Source of the DNA: Haematobacter massiliensis
Lineage (GTDB): Bacteria; Pseudomonadota; Alphaproteobacteria; Rhodobacterales; Rhodobacteraceae
Length of the DNA stretch: 64,000 nt
Direction: 5' to 3'
Assembly (NCBI RefSeq): GCF_000740795.1
Contig: NZ_JGYG01000006.1
Span: forward strand, 250,501-314,500
A model generated the notes under the pieces. The model searched no databases, was not told the DNA's origin, and was given only the letters and a program-made list of their open reading frames with translations. The position numbers were made by a program, and so were the translations under genes. This document shows, piece after piece, positions 26,185 through 35,056 of this stretch (positions within the stretch are counted from its first letter, which is position 1; each line of letters starts with the position of its first letter).

Positions 26185-26911
26185 GGGCGTCCGTCTGGCT
26201 GGGCGCGGGAGCCGCGCGGGCTGGAAAGAGCCCCGCAAGGGGGCGGAGCATGAGGGGCCCGCAGGACGGGCCGCCCGGATGGCCTCTCCGGCGCAGGGCC
26301 GGAGGTGGTAAACTCCGGCCGGGGCCGGGTCGGCCCTGGCCTGCGCCTGACAACCGGCGGGGCGCTGGCCTGTGCCGGAGGATCGTGGCGCGACGACCGA
26401 CCGGACCTTCACCCACGGCCAGAGCGGTATACCCGACGGCCGACTGGACCCTGGTCCACACCGGAGGCGGGACGACCCGCGCCTTTTCACCCGCGCAGGG
26501 GAGCACGGGTGGCGCCCTCTCTGCCGAGAGCAGCGCGCGCTGCCCACCGTAGAGCAGGGTGGCGCTTCCCCACGCCCACCAAGCCCTCTGCGTGCCGTCC
26601 GCGCGGCAAGTCACGGCCCCGGACGGCCTTCGACCCTCACCCGTCCTCCCCGCGCACCTGCGAGCCGCAGGACCGTGCGACTTCCCGCGCATCGCGGGCG
26701 AGGCTGGCCTTCAGGAACCCGGAGCAGACCCCCCGCCCGCCGGGCGATGGCGGGCGCGCGGCCATCGTCCGGCAGGAAGAGCCTTGACCAGACACCGGGA
26801 CCAAGCACCAGGGGGCGAAGGACGGCAGAGGTTCCGTCCCCGAAATCGCCCCATCGCCGGGGCGCGCGACGAGGGGTTTCCCTCGACGGAAAGGGCCAGA
26901 GCCTGCCCCCG
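26185..26911. other. 727-base GC-rich spacer inside the Dpp-type locus
   Basis: This stretch separates the binding-protein gene from the permease and ATPase genes of the same transporter. It is very GC-rich, has open frames in several phases without protein character, and holds small hairpins, for example CGAGGG at 26870-26875 with CCCTCG at 26880-26885 directly downstream of the binding-protein stop. A stem-loop here could stabilise the binding-protein message; a separate promoter for the permease genes is also possible. Confidence 0.45.
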
Positions 26912-28510
26912 TCATTCCATCGTGATCGGAGAGAAGTCCTGATACCAGCTCTGCGCCTGATGGAAGCCTTTCACCTTGGACGACATCGCGCGGGGAGCCA
27001 CGTCATGCGTCACCATCAGGAACAGCGCGTCGTTCACGAACTTCTCGTGCACCTTCTTCAGCACATCGGTCTGCGCCTCCGGGTCGAAGGTGGTGCGGAT
27101 TTCCTTGAAGAGCGCTTCCATCTCCGGGTCGCAGTAATGGCCCCAGTTGGTCCCGTTGGGAGAGACGAGATCGCAGGAAAGGTGCCGGATGAAGCCCACG
27201 AACGGGTCCTGAAGCGAATAGGTGAAGTTGATCGACTGCGACCCCTCCACCGACGGATCCTTCGCCCCGGCGCGCCAGAGGTTGATCATCTGGTTCCACT
27301 CCACCACCATGAACTCCACCTCGATCCCCACGGCGGCGAGGTTCTGCTGGATGTATTCGTTCATCGGCAGGGGCAGCATCTGCCCGGAGCCGGAGGGGGA
27401 GATCAGCGCCTTCACCTTCAGCGGCTTGTCGGGGCCGTAGCCCGCCTCGGCCAGCAGCGCCTTCGCCGCCTCGGGGTCGTATTTGAGTTCGAAGCTCGGC
27501 GTGCCGAACCAGGCCGAAGACGGCGGCATGAAGCCCTTGGCCGGGACGGAAAGCCCGCCCAACAGCACGTTCAGCCCCTCCCGGTCCACGGCAAGGTTCG
27601 CGGCCTTGCGCACCCGGATGTCATTCCAGGGCGAGCCCTCCACGCGGGAAAGATGCCAGGTCCAGTTATGCGGATACTCGTTCTTGGTGATGGCGAAGCC
27701 CTGGCCCTCCATCATCGGCACCATGTCGGGGGCCGGCGCCTCGATCCAGTCCACCTGGCCTGAGAGCAGCGCATTGGCCCGCGCATTCGGCTCCGCCAGC
27801 GGGATCAGCACCATCTTGTCGAGCTTCGGCACCCGGCCCTTGTCCCAGTAGTCGGCGAAGGGCACCAGTTCCGCCTTCTCCCGCGGCGTGAAGGAGGTGA
27901 GTTGCCATGGCCCGGTGCCGGAAGGTTTTGCCGCCACCGCCTCCCAGCTCTTGCCCTGCGCCTCCCAGTTTGCCGGGGAGGAGATCATGATCCAGGCCAG
28001 CTGATAGGGCAGCGTCGCGTCGGGGTACTTCGTGACGATCTCCAGCGTCGCATCGTCGATGGCGCGGTAGCTCGCGATGGCGGGAATGCGGGATTTGCCC
28101 TGCGCGGACTGGCGCGGGTCGTATTGCGGGGCCTTGTCGTTCAGGAGCTTGTCGAAGTTCCACACGATGTCCTGCGCCTTCAGCGTCGAGCCGTCGTGAT
28201 ATTTCACCCCTTCGCGGATCTTGAAGATCCACTTGGTCTTGTCGGTCTCATCCACCGCATAGGAGGCGGCAAGGCCCGGCATCAGCGGGGCGGAGACATC
28301 GGGGTTCGACAGGTCCCAGTTCACCAGCGCGTCATAGACGGTATAACCGATGAAGCGCAGCCCCTCGCCCCCCTGATCCGGCTGGCCGGTGGTCAGCGGA
28401 ATATCCGCCGCCGTCATCCCTACCCGCAACGTCCCCTGCGCCTGGGCAAGCCCGCCCGAGACCATCAGCAGGACGGAAAGTGTCAGATTACGGGAAAGGC
28501 TGTGCAACAT
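26912..28510 (-). CDS. DppA/OppA-type periplasmic substrate-binding protein
   Basis: This 532-residue extracellular solute-binding protein (family 5) is the receptor of the Dpp-type importer. The signal peptide is LTLSVLLMVSGGLAQA, with the mature protein starting near QGTLRVGM. Family blocks include YTVYDALVNWD, REGVKYHDGSTLKAQDIVWNFDKLL and VRKAANLAVDREGLN. The ATG at 28510 is preferred because GGAG lies seven bases upstream within an earlier possible ATG at 28525. Peptides, nickel chelates, glutathione, opines and sugars all have binders of this family, so the ligand is open. Confidence 0.92.
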   Translation of the reverse strand: MLHSLSRNLTLSVLLMVSGGLAQAQGTLRVGMTAADIPLTTGQPDQGGEGLRFIGYTVYDALVNWDLSNPDVSAPLMPGLAASYAVDETDKTKWIFKIREGVKYHDGSTLKAQDIVWNFDKLLNDKAPQYDPRQSAQGKSRIPAIASYRAIDDATLEIVTKYPDATLPYQLAWIMISSPANWEAQGKSWEAVAAKPSGTGPWQLTSFTPREKAELVPFADYWDKGRVPKLDKMVLIPLAEPNARANALLSGQVDWIEAPAPDMVPMMEGQGFAITKNEYPHNWTWHLSRVEGSPWNDIRVRKAANLAVDREGLNVLLGGLSVPAKGFMPPSSAWFGTPSFELKYDPEAAKALLAEAGYGPDKPLKVKALISPSGSGQMLPLPMNEYIQQNLAAVGIEVEFMVVEWNQMINLWRAGAKDPSVEGSQSINFTYSLQDPFVGFIRHLSCDLVSPNGTNWGHYCDPEMEALFKEIRTTFDPEAQTDVLKKVHEKFVNDALFLMVTHDVAPRAMSSKVKGFHQAQSWYQDFSPITME

Positions 28511-28744
28511 CTCGGTCTCCGTCATGAGGTCCGGTGATGTTGCGCGGGCGCTGGCGGCGGAGGGAACGGTTCCTTTCGTTAGCGGGGCGGACCGGCGCGG
28601 ATTGCACGGAAACTGTGCGACGGCACGCGGTTACGCTGAAGAAACGGTCTGCCGACGCGCGACTGAGAATATTCGGGAGGGGGCGGCGCCCTCCTTCACA
28701 GTGCCGCCGCAACGTTTTGTAGTGCTTATCCGTCGCGTCCGCGT

Positions 28745-28763
28745 GCATCATTATCATTATGGC
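28745..28763. promoter_or_regulatory. Fur-like box without an obvious target gene
   Basis: GCATCATTATCATTATGGC contains two tandem ATCATT units; its complement shares ATAATGATAAT with the classical Fur box. It stands 235 bases upstream of the leftward Dpp-type binding-protein gene and over 1.2 kb before the rightward operon. If functional it could make the peptide-family transporter iron- or manganese-responsive, but distance makes that tentative. Confidence 0.35.
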
Positions 28764-29971
28764 TTTTGAGCGGGGCGATCTGCATGTCAGCCAGCTCCTC
28801 TTTCACCCGCAGGCCAACTGCACCGCCTGCAGCGACACCCCCCGCCTGATGAAGACCGTCTCGTTAACCGCCGGCGCATAGGCCCAAACTGGCGATACCA
28901 TCGTCCCGCGCGTCATCGGAGCAACGGGGCGGCCGTGCTTTCCTTGCCGGTGACAGCTGTCGGGCCGCACTCCGCGCGTGGGGTCATCGCCCGCCCTGCC
29001 CGCCGCGATAGCCTGACCCGCGCTTCTGTAGGACATGTGGAGTGGGCCGGGCAACAGGACGGAACGACGTACTCCACGGAGGGCGCTGCAGTCTCCCCTG
29101 AAAGCCTGCGCTCCTGTACCGACTTCAAGCAGCGGCCACGCTGGCAGTTCCACTCGCAGCGTGCTCGACGCCACCCCGCGCGGACGACAACGGATCCGCA
29201 TTCGAAGTACTGGGTTCATCGGTCCATGTCTCGCAGCGGCTGCCCCTTACGGCGGGGCTGTCGTTTCCGGCATCTACTTCCACCGTAGATTCCCGCACAC
29301 GGCGCCGCGCACCGATACTGCAGCATGCAAATGTCCCTCGCGCCCCGATCCATCACCTGCCGGAGCAAATGACCCGCGTTATCAGTATCTCGCCCTCTCT
29401 TCTGCTGATGCCATTGAAGGTTACGCGGAAATGCCACCGCTGCGCCAGCGTGATGGGATAAGCGGTATAGAGGGCCCTCTCTCTGTCACGTTTCCCAGAA
29501 GAGATGTGACGACTGTTTTCAGGGCGTCTTTCTTGTCTTATCCACGAAGGGTCGATCCGGCGGCTTCTGTCCGGCACAGGGATATCGGCATCCACCCGCG
29601 TGCTCGGCTCAGCCGATGGATTTACCTCCCGCCCTACCCCCGATGCATCACCACCCATTTGACGAAAACCCGCGATGGTCCTGGCCACCATCAGCGCCTT
29701 TCCCGCTAGACCGCGGAACCTCCCTCTCTGCGGTGTCGTCGTGCACGTAGACCGACAATCTCTTTCTGGACGATAATGGAAACTACCGCTCATCGGCTTG
29801 CGGATGAGCCTGCTCAATGACCTCCCGGTCATCATGTCTTCCAACCCCAATGCCTCCTGTAAGCTGGCCGGTTTCGCTGTCATCGTCGGCCTAGGACTCA
29901 ACGCCGGTGCGATCAGTTCTGATCCTCCGGGGTTGACACATGCCGGCTTCCCCGGCAAGTTTCCGAACGTC

Positions 29972-29987
29972 GTTCAATATACTGAAC
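29972..29987. promoter_or_regulatory. Dyad operator before the Baeyer-Villiger operon
   Basis: GTTCA at 29972-29976 and TGAAC at 29983-29987 form a perfect inverted repeat with a six-base centre (ATATAC), ending 17 bases before the operon's first ATG. A TTGACA lies 33 bases upstream. The operon's last gene encodes an IclR-type regulator, which is the natural candidate to bind here. Binding is inferred only. Confidence 0.5.
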
Positions 29988-30004
29988 AGTTAAGGAAGCG
30001 CGCC

Positions 30005-31447
30005 ATGAAACTCACGAATTCCGCCCTGCTGAAATCCGCAGCCTTTGTTGACGGCGCGTGGGTGGAGGGCCGGTCGGGCGAATGGCTCGACGTCACCAAC
30101 CCAGCGAACGGCGAGGTGGTCGGGCGGGTTCCGCGTCTGGGCGAAGCGGAAACGGAGGCGGCCATTGCCGCGGCCGACCGTGCCTTCGGCCCATGGTCGA
30201 AACGTGCCGCCAAGGAACGCAGCCAGCTTCTCCGCAAATGGTTCGATCTCATCATCGCGAATGCGGATGACCTTGCTCTCATCCTGACATCGGAGCAGGG
30301 AAAGCCGCTGGCGGAAGCCAAGGGGGAGATCGTCTATGCCGCCTCCTTCATCGAGTGGTTCGCGGAAGAGGCCAAGCGAGTCTATGGCGACACGATCCCC
30401 GCTCCGCAGGCCGACAAGCGCATCACCGTCATCCGTCAGCCCGTCGGCGTCACCGCCGCCATCACGCCGTGGAACTTCCCGGCCGCGATGATAACCCGCA
30501 AGGTTGGCCCCGCGCTCGCTGCCGGTTGCACGATGATCGTGCGGCCCGCCGATCTGACCCCGCTCACCGCGCTCGCGCTTGCCGTTCTGGCGGAGGAGGC
30601 CGGCATTCCGAAAGGCGTGCTTCAGGTCGTCACCGGCAAGAGCAGCGTGATCGGCAAGGTGCTGACGGGCTCGGAAACGGTGCGGAAGCTGTCCTTCACC
30701 GGCTCGACCGAAGTGGGGCGCACGCTGATGGCGCAATGCGCGCCGACGATCAAGAAACTGTCGCTGGAGCTTGGCGGCAACGCGCCGCTCATCGTCTTTG
30801 ACGATGCCGATCTGGATCAGGCGGTGGAGGGGACCATCGCCTCCAAATACCGCAATGCCGGGCAGACCTGCGTCTGCGCCAACAGAATCCTCGTCCAACG
30901 CGGCGTCTATGAGGAGTTCACCCGGCGCCTGGTGGCCAAGGTGGAGAAGATGAAGGTCGGCCCCGGCACGGAGGAGGGCGTCATCCTCGGCCCGCTGATC
31001 GAACCGGCCGCCATCGAGAAGGTGGAGGAGCATCTCGCCGATGCGCGGGCAAAGGGCGGCAAGGTTGTCACGGGGGGCGAACGGCTCGGCGGGCTGTTCA
31101 TCTCCCCCGCCGTAGTCACCGGCGTGACGCCGGAGATGGTCGTCGCGCGGGAGGAAACGTTCGGCCCGGTGGCTCCGCTCTTCCCCTTCGATACGGAAGA
31201 GGAGGCAATCCGCATGGCCAATGACACGATCTTCGGCCTTGCTTCCTATTTCTTTACCAAGGACTTCGCCCGCTCGGTCCGGGTGGCGGAAGCGCTGGAT
31301 TACGGGATCGTCGGGCATAATACCGGCCTCATCTCCAACGAGGTCGCCCCGTTCGGCGGAGTGAAGCAATCCGGCCTTGGCCGCGAAGGGTCTAAGTTCG
31401 GCATCGAGGATTATCTCGAGATGAAATACATCTGCTCGGCTGTCTGA
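30005..31447 (+). CDS. gabD: Succinate-semialdehyde-type aldehyde dehydrogenase with Lys-to-Arg change
   Basis: This 480-residue NAD(P)-dependent aldehyde dehydrogenase closely follows GabD through most of its length (ITPWNFPAAMITRKVGPALAAGC, LELGGNAPLIVFDDADLD, NAGQTCVCANR with the catalytic cysteine, GIVGHNTGLISNEVAPFGG). It would oxidise an omega-oxo acid or other semialdehyde. The normally invariant lysine of the KPAxxTP motif, which helps bind the coenzyme, reads arginine here (IVRPADLTP). The ATG at 30005 has AAGGAAG upstream. As first gene before an alcohol dehydrogenase, a Baeyer-Villiger monooxygenase and an esterase, its likely substrate is the aldehyde derived from a hydroxy acid, not necessarily succinate semialdehyde. 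Confidence 0.9.
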   Translation: MKLTNSALLKSAAFVDGAWVEGRSGEWLDVTNPANGEVVGRVPRLGEAETEAAIAAADRAFGPWSKRAAKERSQLLRKWFDLIIANADDLALILTSEQGKPLAEAKGEIVYAASFIEWFAEEAKRVYGDTIPAPQADKRITVIRQPVGVTAAITPWNFPAAMITRKVGPALAAGCTMIVRPADLTPLTALALAVLAEEAGIPKGVLQVVTGKSSVIGKVLTGSETVRKLSFTGSTEVGRTLMAQCAPTIKKLSLELGGNAPLIVFDDADLDQAVEGTIASKYRNAGQTCVCANRILVQRGVYEEFTRRLVAKVEKMKVGPGTEEGVILGPLIEPAAIEKVEEHLADARAKGGKVVTGGERLGGLFISPAVVTGVTPEMVVAREETFGPVAPLFPFDTEEEAIRMANDTIFGLASYFFTKDFARSVRVAEALDYGIVGHNTGLISNEVAPFGGVKQSGLGREGSKFGIEDYLEMKYICSAV

Positions 31448-31497
31448 GCGCCGGGGAGCGGCGGGCTCCGGCCCGCCTCAGGATTGCGGAGGGTAAA

Positions 31498-32652
31498 ATG
31501 ACACCATTCACGTTCAACACACCCGGTTCGATGCTGGTCGAATGGGGTGCCGCCGCCCGACTGGGAGAGATCCTCGCGGGTTGGTTCCCGGCGCGGAGCG
31601 CCTTCATCGTGACCGACAAGGGACTTAATCAGGCGGGCGTGCTTGCCCCCGCGCTCACCTCGCTGAAGGCTGCGGGTTTCACCGTCACCGTCTTTGACGA
31701 CGTGGTGGCCGATCCGCCGGAGTCGGTGCTGCTGACCTGTGTGGACAAGGCCCGCGCGGCGGGAAGCGACGTGGTGATCGGTCTGGGCGGCGGTTCCTCG
31801 ATGGACATCGCCAAGCTCGCCGCCGTGCTCGTCACGTCGGACCAGCCGCTGAAGGAGCTTTACGGCATCGGCAAGGTGACGGGCGGGCGTCTGCCGCTCG
31901 TCCAGATCCCGACGACCGCCGGAACCGGCTCGGAGGTGACGAACATCACTATCCTGACGACCGGCGAGACGACGAAGATGGGTGTCGTCGCCGATCAGCT
32001 CTATGCAGACAAGGTGATCCTCGATGCGGAACTGACCGTCGGTCTTCCACCGCTTCACACTGCGGCGACCGGGATCGACGCGATGGTCCACGCGATCGAA
32101 GCCTATACCAGCCGCCACAAGAAGAACCCGGTGTCGGACGTGCTGGCCCGGGCGGCACTGAGGCTGCTGTCGGACAACCTCGTCGCCGCTTGCGAGGACG
32201 GCAGCAACCGCGACGCGCGGGAGGCCATGCTGCTCGGCGCAAATCTCGCGGGGCAGGCGTTTGCCAATGCGCCGGTGGCGGCGGTCCATGCGCTGGCCTA
32301 TCCGCTCGGCGGGCATTACCACATCCCCCACGGGCTTTCGAACGCGCTGATGCTCGGCCCGGTGCTGCGCTTCAACGCGACCGCTGCGGCGCCGCTCTAT
32401 GCGGAACTGGCGGATGCGCTTCTCCCGCCCTCGGAGGAGGGGACACAGGCCCGCGCCACCGCCTTCGTCGACCACATGCTGACGCTGATGGACCGCTCCG
32501 GCGCCCCCCGCCAGCTGCGCGCCGTGAAGGTGACGGAGGAAAGCCTGCCGATGCTCGCCTCCGACGCGATGTTGCAGCAGCGCCTGCTCGTCAATAATCC
32601 GGTGGAAGTGACGGAGGCAGACGCGCTCCGCCTCTATCAGGAGGCGTTCTGA
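31498..32652 (+). CDS. Iron-type (group III) alcohol dehydrogenase
   Basis: This 384-residue enzyme belongs to the iron-containing alcohol dehydrogenase family. The coenzyme motif GLGGGSSMDIAK is near residue 98. Metal ligands are expected at the Asp and His of GIDAMVHAIEAY and the two histidines of AVHALAYPLGGHYHIPHG, all present. The sequence IPTTAGTGSEVT is also typical. It would interconvert an alcohol and an aldehyde or ketone with NAD. In this operon it may oxidise the hydroxy acid released from a lactone, or the starting cyclic alcohol. Its TGA shares a base with the next gene's ATG. Confidence 0.93.
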   Translation: MTPFTFNTPGSMLVEWGAAARLGEILAGWFPARSAFIVTDKGLNQAGVLAPALTSLKAAGFTVTVFDDVVADPPESVLLTCVDKARAAGSDVVIGLGGGSSMDIAKLAAVLVTSDQPLKELYGIGKVTGGRLPLVQIPTTAGTGSEVTNITILTTGETTKMGVVADQLYADKVILDAELTVGLPPLHTAATGIDAMVHAIEAYTSRHKKNPVSDVLARAALRLLSDNLVAACEDGSNRDAREAMLLGANLAGQAFANAPVAAVHALAYPLGGHYHIPHGLSNALMLGPVLRFNATAAAPLYAELADALLPPSEEGTQARATAFVDHMLTLMDRSGAPRQLRAVKVTEESLPMLASDAMLQQRLLVNNPVEVTEADALRLYQEAF

Positions 32653-34106
32653 TGGTGGAGGTTACGCATTTCCGCACGCTGATCCTTGGCGCGGGCTTCG
32701 GCGGCCTCGGCATGGGCGCCCAGCTGGTCCGTGCGGGGGATGAGGATTTCGTCATCCTCGAACGCGCGGGCGAGATCGGCGGTGTGTGGCGCGACAACGC
32801 CTATCCGGGCGCCGCCTGCGATACGGAGGCGCATCTCTACTGCTATTCCTTCTTTCCGCATCTCCGGGTCAGCCGGATGTATGCCGGGCGGGAGGAATTG
32901 CTGGGCTACATGGGGCGTCTGGCGGACGAATACGGCCTGCGCGACCATATCCGCTTCGACAGCGAAATCCTCAGCGCGGAATGGGATGGCGCGGCGCGGC
33001 TGTGGCGCTTTGCGGTGCGGGGCGGCGCGCACTATACGGCGGAGGTGTTTGTCACTGCCTGGGGGCAGCTCAACAAACCCGCGATTCCGGCCTTCGAGGG
33101 GCTGGAGAGTTTCCGGGGCGAGACCTTCCACTCGGCGGAATGGGATGGAAGCGTGGCGCTCACCGGCAAGCGTGTGGCCTCCGTCGGCAATGCCGCGTCG
33201 GCCGTGCAATACGTGCCGGAGATCGCCCCGGAGGTCGGCCATCTCACGGTATTCCAGCGTTCCGCCAACTGGATCATGCCGCGCAACCAGATCGTCTTCG
33301 ACCCGGCCCAGCTCGACGCCTATGAGGCCGATCCTGCGCAGTTCGAGGCCTCCCGCGCACATCTTCATGCCTTCCGTGAGAACGGCTTCGCCCGCACGCA
33401 GGTGGGATCGGAGGCGCAGGCGGAGGGCATACGACTGGCGCGGGAGCACCTGGAGAAGCAGGTACCGGACCCGGACCTGCGGGCGAAGCTGACGCCGGAT
33501 TATGAGTTCGGGTGCAAGCGGATCCTGCGGTCGGACGACTTCTTCCCTGCGCTCTGCCGGGAAAACGTGACGCTGGAAACCCGCCGCATCGCCCGCTTCA
33601 CCGAAGACGGCATCGAAACGGCCGATGGGACGGTTCTTCCCTTCGACGTGGTCATCTTCGGGACGGGCTTCGCGAGCCAGGCATTTCACGGCGACCTGAT
33701 CGTCAAGGGGGAGGATGGCATGAGCCTGTCCGACGTCTGGGCGGAGGGGGCGGAGGCCTATCTCGGCATGACGGTACCGGGGTTTCCGAACATGTTCATG
33801 ATCTATGGGCCGAACACCAACCTGAACCACAACTCGATCATCACCATGCTGGAAATCCAGCAGGATTACGTCCTCCGCGCCATCGCAGAGATGGAGACGC
33901 GCGGGGCCGCGGCGGCCGTCCGCGCGGACGTGTTCGACCGGTTCAACGAGGGGATGCAGGCCGATATGGCAAGCTCTGCCTTCTCCTCCGGTTGTTCGAG
34001 CTGGTACAAGAACGCCGCCGGAAAGGTCATCAACAACTGGTCCGGCACGGTGGACCAATATCGTCGCGCCGCGGAGTGGAACGCGGACGACTACGCGTGG
34101 AGATGA
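32652..34106 (+). CDS. Baeyer-Villiger flavin monooxygenase
   Basis: This 484-residue class B flavoprotein monooxygenase would insert oxygen next to a ketone carbonyl, giving an ester or lactone, using FAD, NADPH and O2. The first dinucleotide motif is LGAGFGGLGMG near residue 12. The Baeyer-Villiger fingerprint FxGxxxHxxxW is FRGETFHSAEWDG, with aspartate where proline is commonest. The second nucleotide fold is SVGNAASAVQ. Length is slightly short of cyclohexanone monooxygenases (about 540). Its place directly between an alcohol dehydrogenase and an esterase supports a ketone to ester to acid pathway. Substrate size is not determinable by eye. Confidence 0.92.
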   Translation: MVEVTHFRTLILGAGFGGLGMGAQLVRAGDEDFVILERAGEIGGVWRDNAYPGAACDTEAHLYCYSFFPHLRVSRMYAGREELLGYMGRLADEYGLRDHIRFDSEILSAEWDGAARLWRFAVRGGAHYTAEVFVTAWGQLNKPAIPAFEGLESFRGETFHSAEWDGSVALTGKRVASVGNAASAVQYVPEIAPEVGHLTVFQRSANWIMPRNQIVFDPAQLDAYEADPAQFEASRAHLHAFRENGFARTQVGSEAQAEGIRLAREHLEKQVPDPDLRAKLTPDYEFGCKRILRSDDFFPALCRENVTLETRRIARFTEDGIETADGTVLPFDVVIFGTGFASQAFHGDLIVKGEDGMSLSDVWAEGAEAYLGMTVPGFPNMFMIYGPNTNLNHNSIITMLEIQQDYVLRAIAEMETRGAAAAVRADVFDRFNEGMQADMASSAFSSGCSSWYKNAAGKVINNWSGTVDQYRRAAEWNADDYAWR

Positions 34107-35056
34107 CGATGGACGCCTCCGAAGCGCTTCTGCCCCTGGCCGATGTGGCGGAGGATCAGCGCCCGTTGATCCGCGCCTTCCGCGAGGCGGGGGAGATCTC
34201 CTTCCAGACCGTCCCGCTGGCGGAGGCGCGGGCGAATTACGACCTGAACAGCGCCGCGAACGGCCTGCAGACAGGGCCGCTGGCAAAGGTGCAGGACCAT
34301 GCCATTGAAGTGCCGGGCGGCCGCATTGCGATCCGGGAATATCGCCCATTGGCGGGGCGGTTGCCTGCCATCCTGTTCCTGCACGGCGGCGGGTGGGTCA
34401 TCGGCGGTCTTGCCTCCCACGATCCGCTTTGCCGGCTTCTGGCGCAGGCGTCCGGCGCGGCCGTGTTCGCGGTGGATTACCGCCTTGCCCCCGAACACCC
34501 GTTCCCCATACCTCTGCAGGATGCCGAGACCGGCCTTCGCTGGCTGCGCGAACAGGCGGAGACGCTGGATATCGACCCCGAGCGCATCGCGCTGGCGGGA
34601 GACAGCGCAGGCGGCAACCTTGCTGCGGTGCTGGCGAACACCTCGGACACGGAGCCTGCTGCCGTGGTGCTGCTCTATCCGGTGACGGACCTGCGGGGCG
34701 GCACCTGGGGCCGGTTGACGCGGGGGGTGCCGCTCTCCGTCCGGTCGATGGAGTGGTTCCGCGGCCATTACGCCGGAGAGGCAGAACTCTCCGACCCCCG
34801 CCTGTCGCCGCTGCTGGCGGCCATCCCGTCCCGTGCGCCGCATTTCATCGTGACCTGCGGCCATGATCCGCTGGCGGAGGAGGGCGTGGCCTATGCCGGA
34901 CGGGTGGCGCTCCATGGGGCCGAGGTGGAGCATCACCACCTGCCCCGCCACGCGCATGGTCTGTTCACCGCCGCCGGCAAGGTTGCGACCGGGCGGCGGC
35001 TGGCGGAAGCTGCGGCTGCCTTCCTTGCCTCCCGACTTGGCGGAGGAGCGGGATGA
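34103..35056 (+). CDS. HSL-family esterase/lactonase (alpha/beta hydrolase)
   Basis: This 317-residue hydrolase of the hormone-sensitive-lipase class has the oxyanion HGGGWVIGG near residue 96, the nucleophile elbow GDSAGGNLA, the acid in CGHDPLAEEG and the catalytic histidine in PRHAHG. It would open the ester or lactone made by the monooxygenase. ATG 34103 overlaps the preceding stop (ATGA); a second in-frame ATG is at 34109. Its own stop overlaps the IclR ATG, so the five genes are translationally linked. Confidence 0.92.
   Translation: MTMDASEALLPLADVAEDQRPLIRAFREAGEISFQTVPLAEARANYDLNSAANGLQTGPLAKVQDHAIEVPGGRIAIREYRPLAGRLPAILFLHGGGWVIGGLASHDPLCRLLAQASGAAVFAVDYRLAPEHPFPIPLQDAETGLRWLREQAETLDIDPERIALAGDSAGGNLAAVLANTSDTEPAAVVLLYPVTDLRGGTWGRLTRGVPLSVRSMEWFRGHYAGEAELSDPRLSPLLAAIPSRAPHFIVTCGHDPLAEEGVAYAGRVALHGAEVEHHHLPRHAHGLFTAAGKVATGRRLAEAAAAFLASRLGGGAG

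Larger units (their letters stand above)
28511..30004. other. 1.5-kb divergent gap with few recognisable signals
   Basis: This long gap separates the leftward Dpp-type binding protein from the rightward aldehyde dehydrogenase operon. It is less GC-rich than its surroundings and contains many broken frames, so it may be a degraded gene or insertion. A 40-codon frame with a CxxC (28759-28881) begins inside a Fur-like box but has no ribosome site. A seven-base dyad GCTCATC/GATGAGC lies at 29788-29809. The promoter for the rightward operon is expected in the last 80 bases, where TTGACA occurs at 29933-29938. Confidence 0.45.

Noticed and set aside
26372-27763. A 463-codon plus-strand frame across the Dpp spacer
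   Set aside because: Most of it lies opposite the conserved binding-protein gene; the part in the spacer is low-complexity.
29035-29709. A 224-codon plus-strand frame in the 1.5-kb gap
   Set aside because: Arg-, Pro- and Ser-rich with no motif or ribosome site; it overlaps several equally long frames in other phases.
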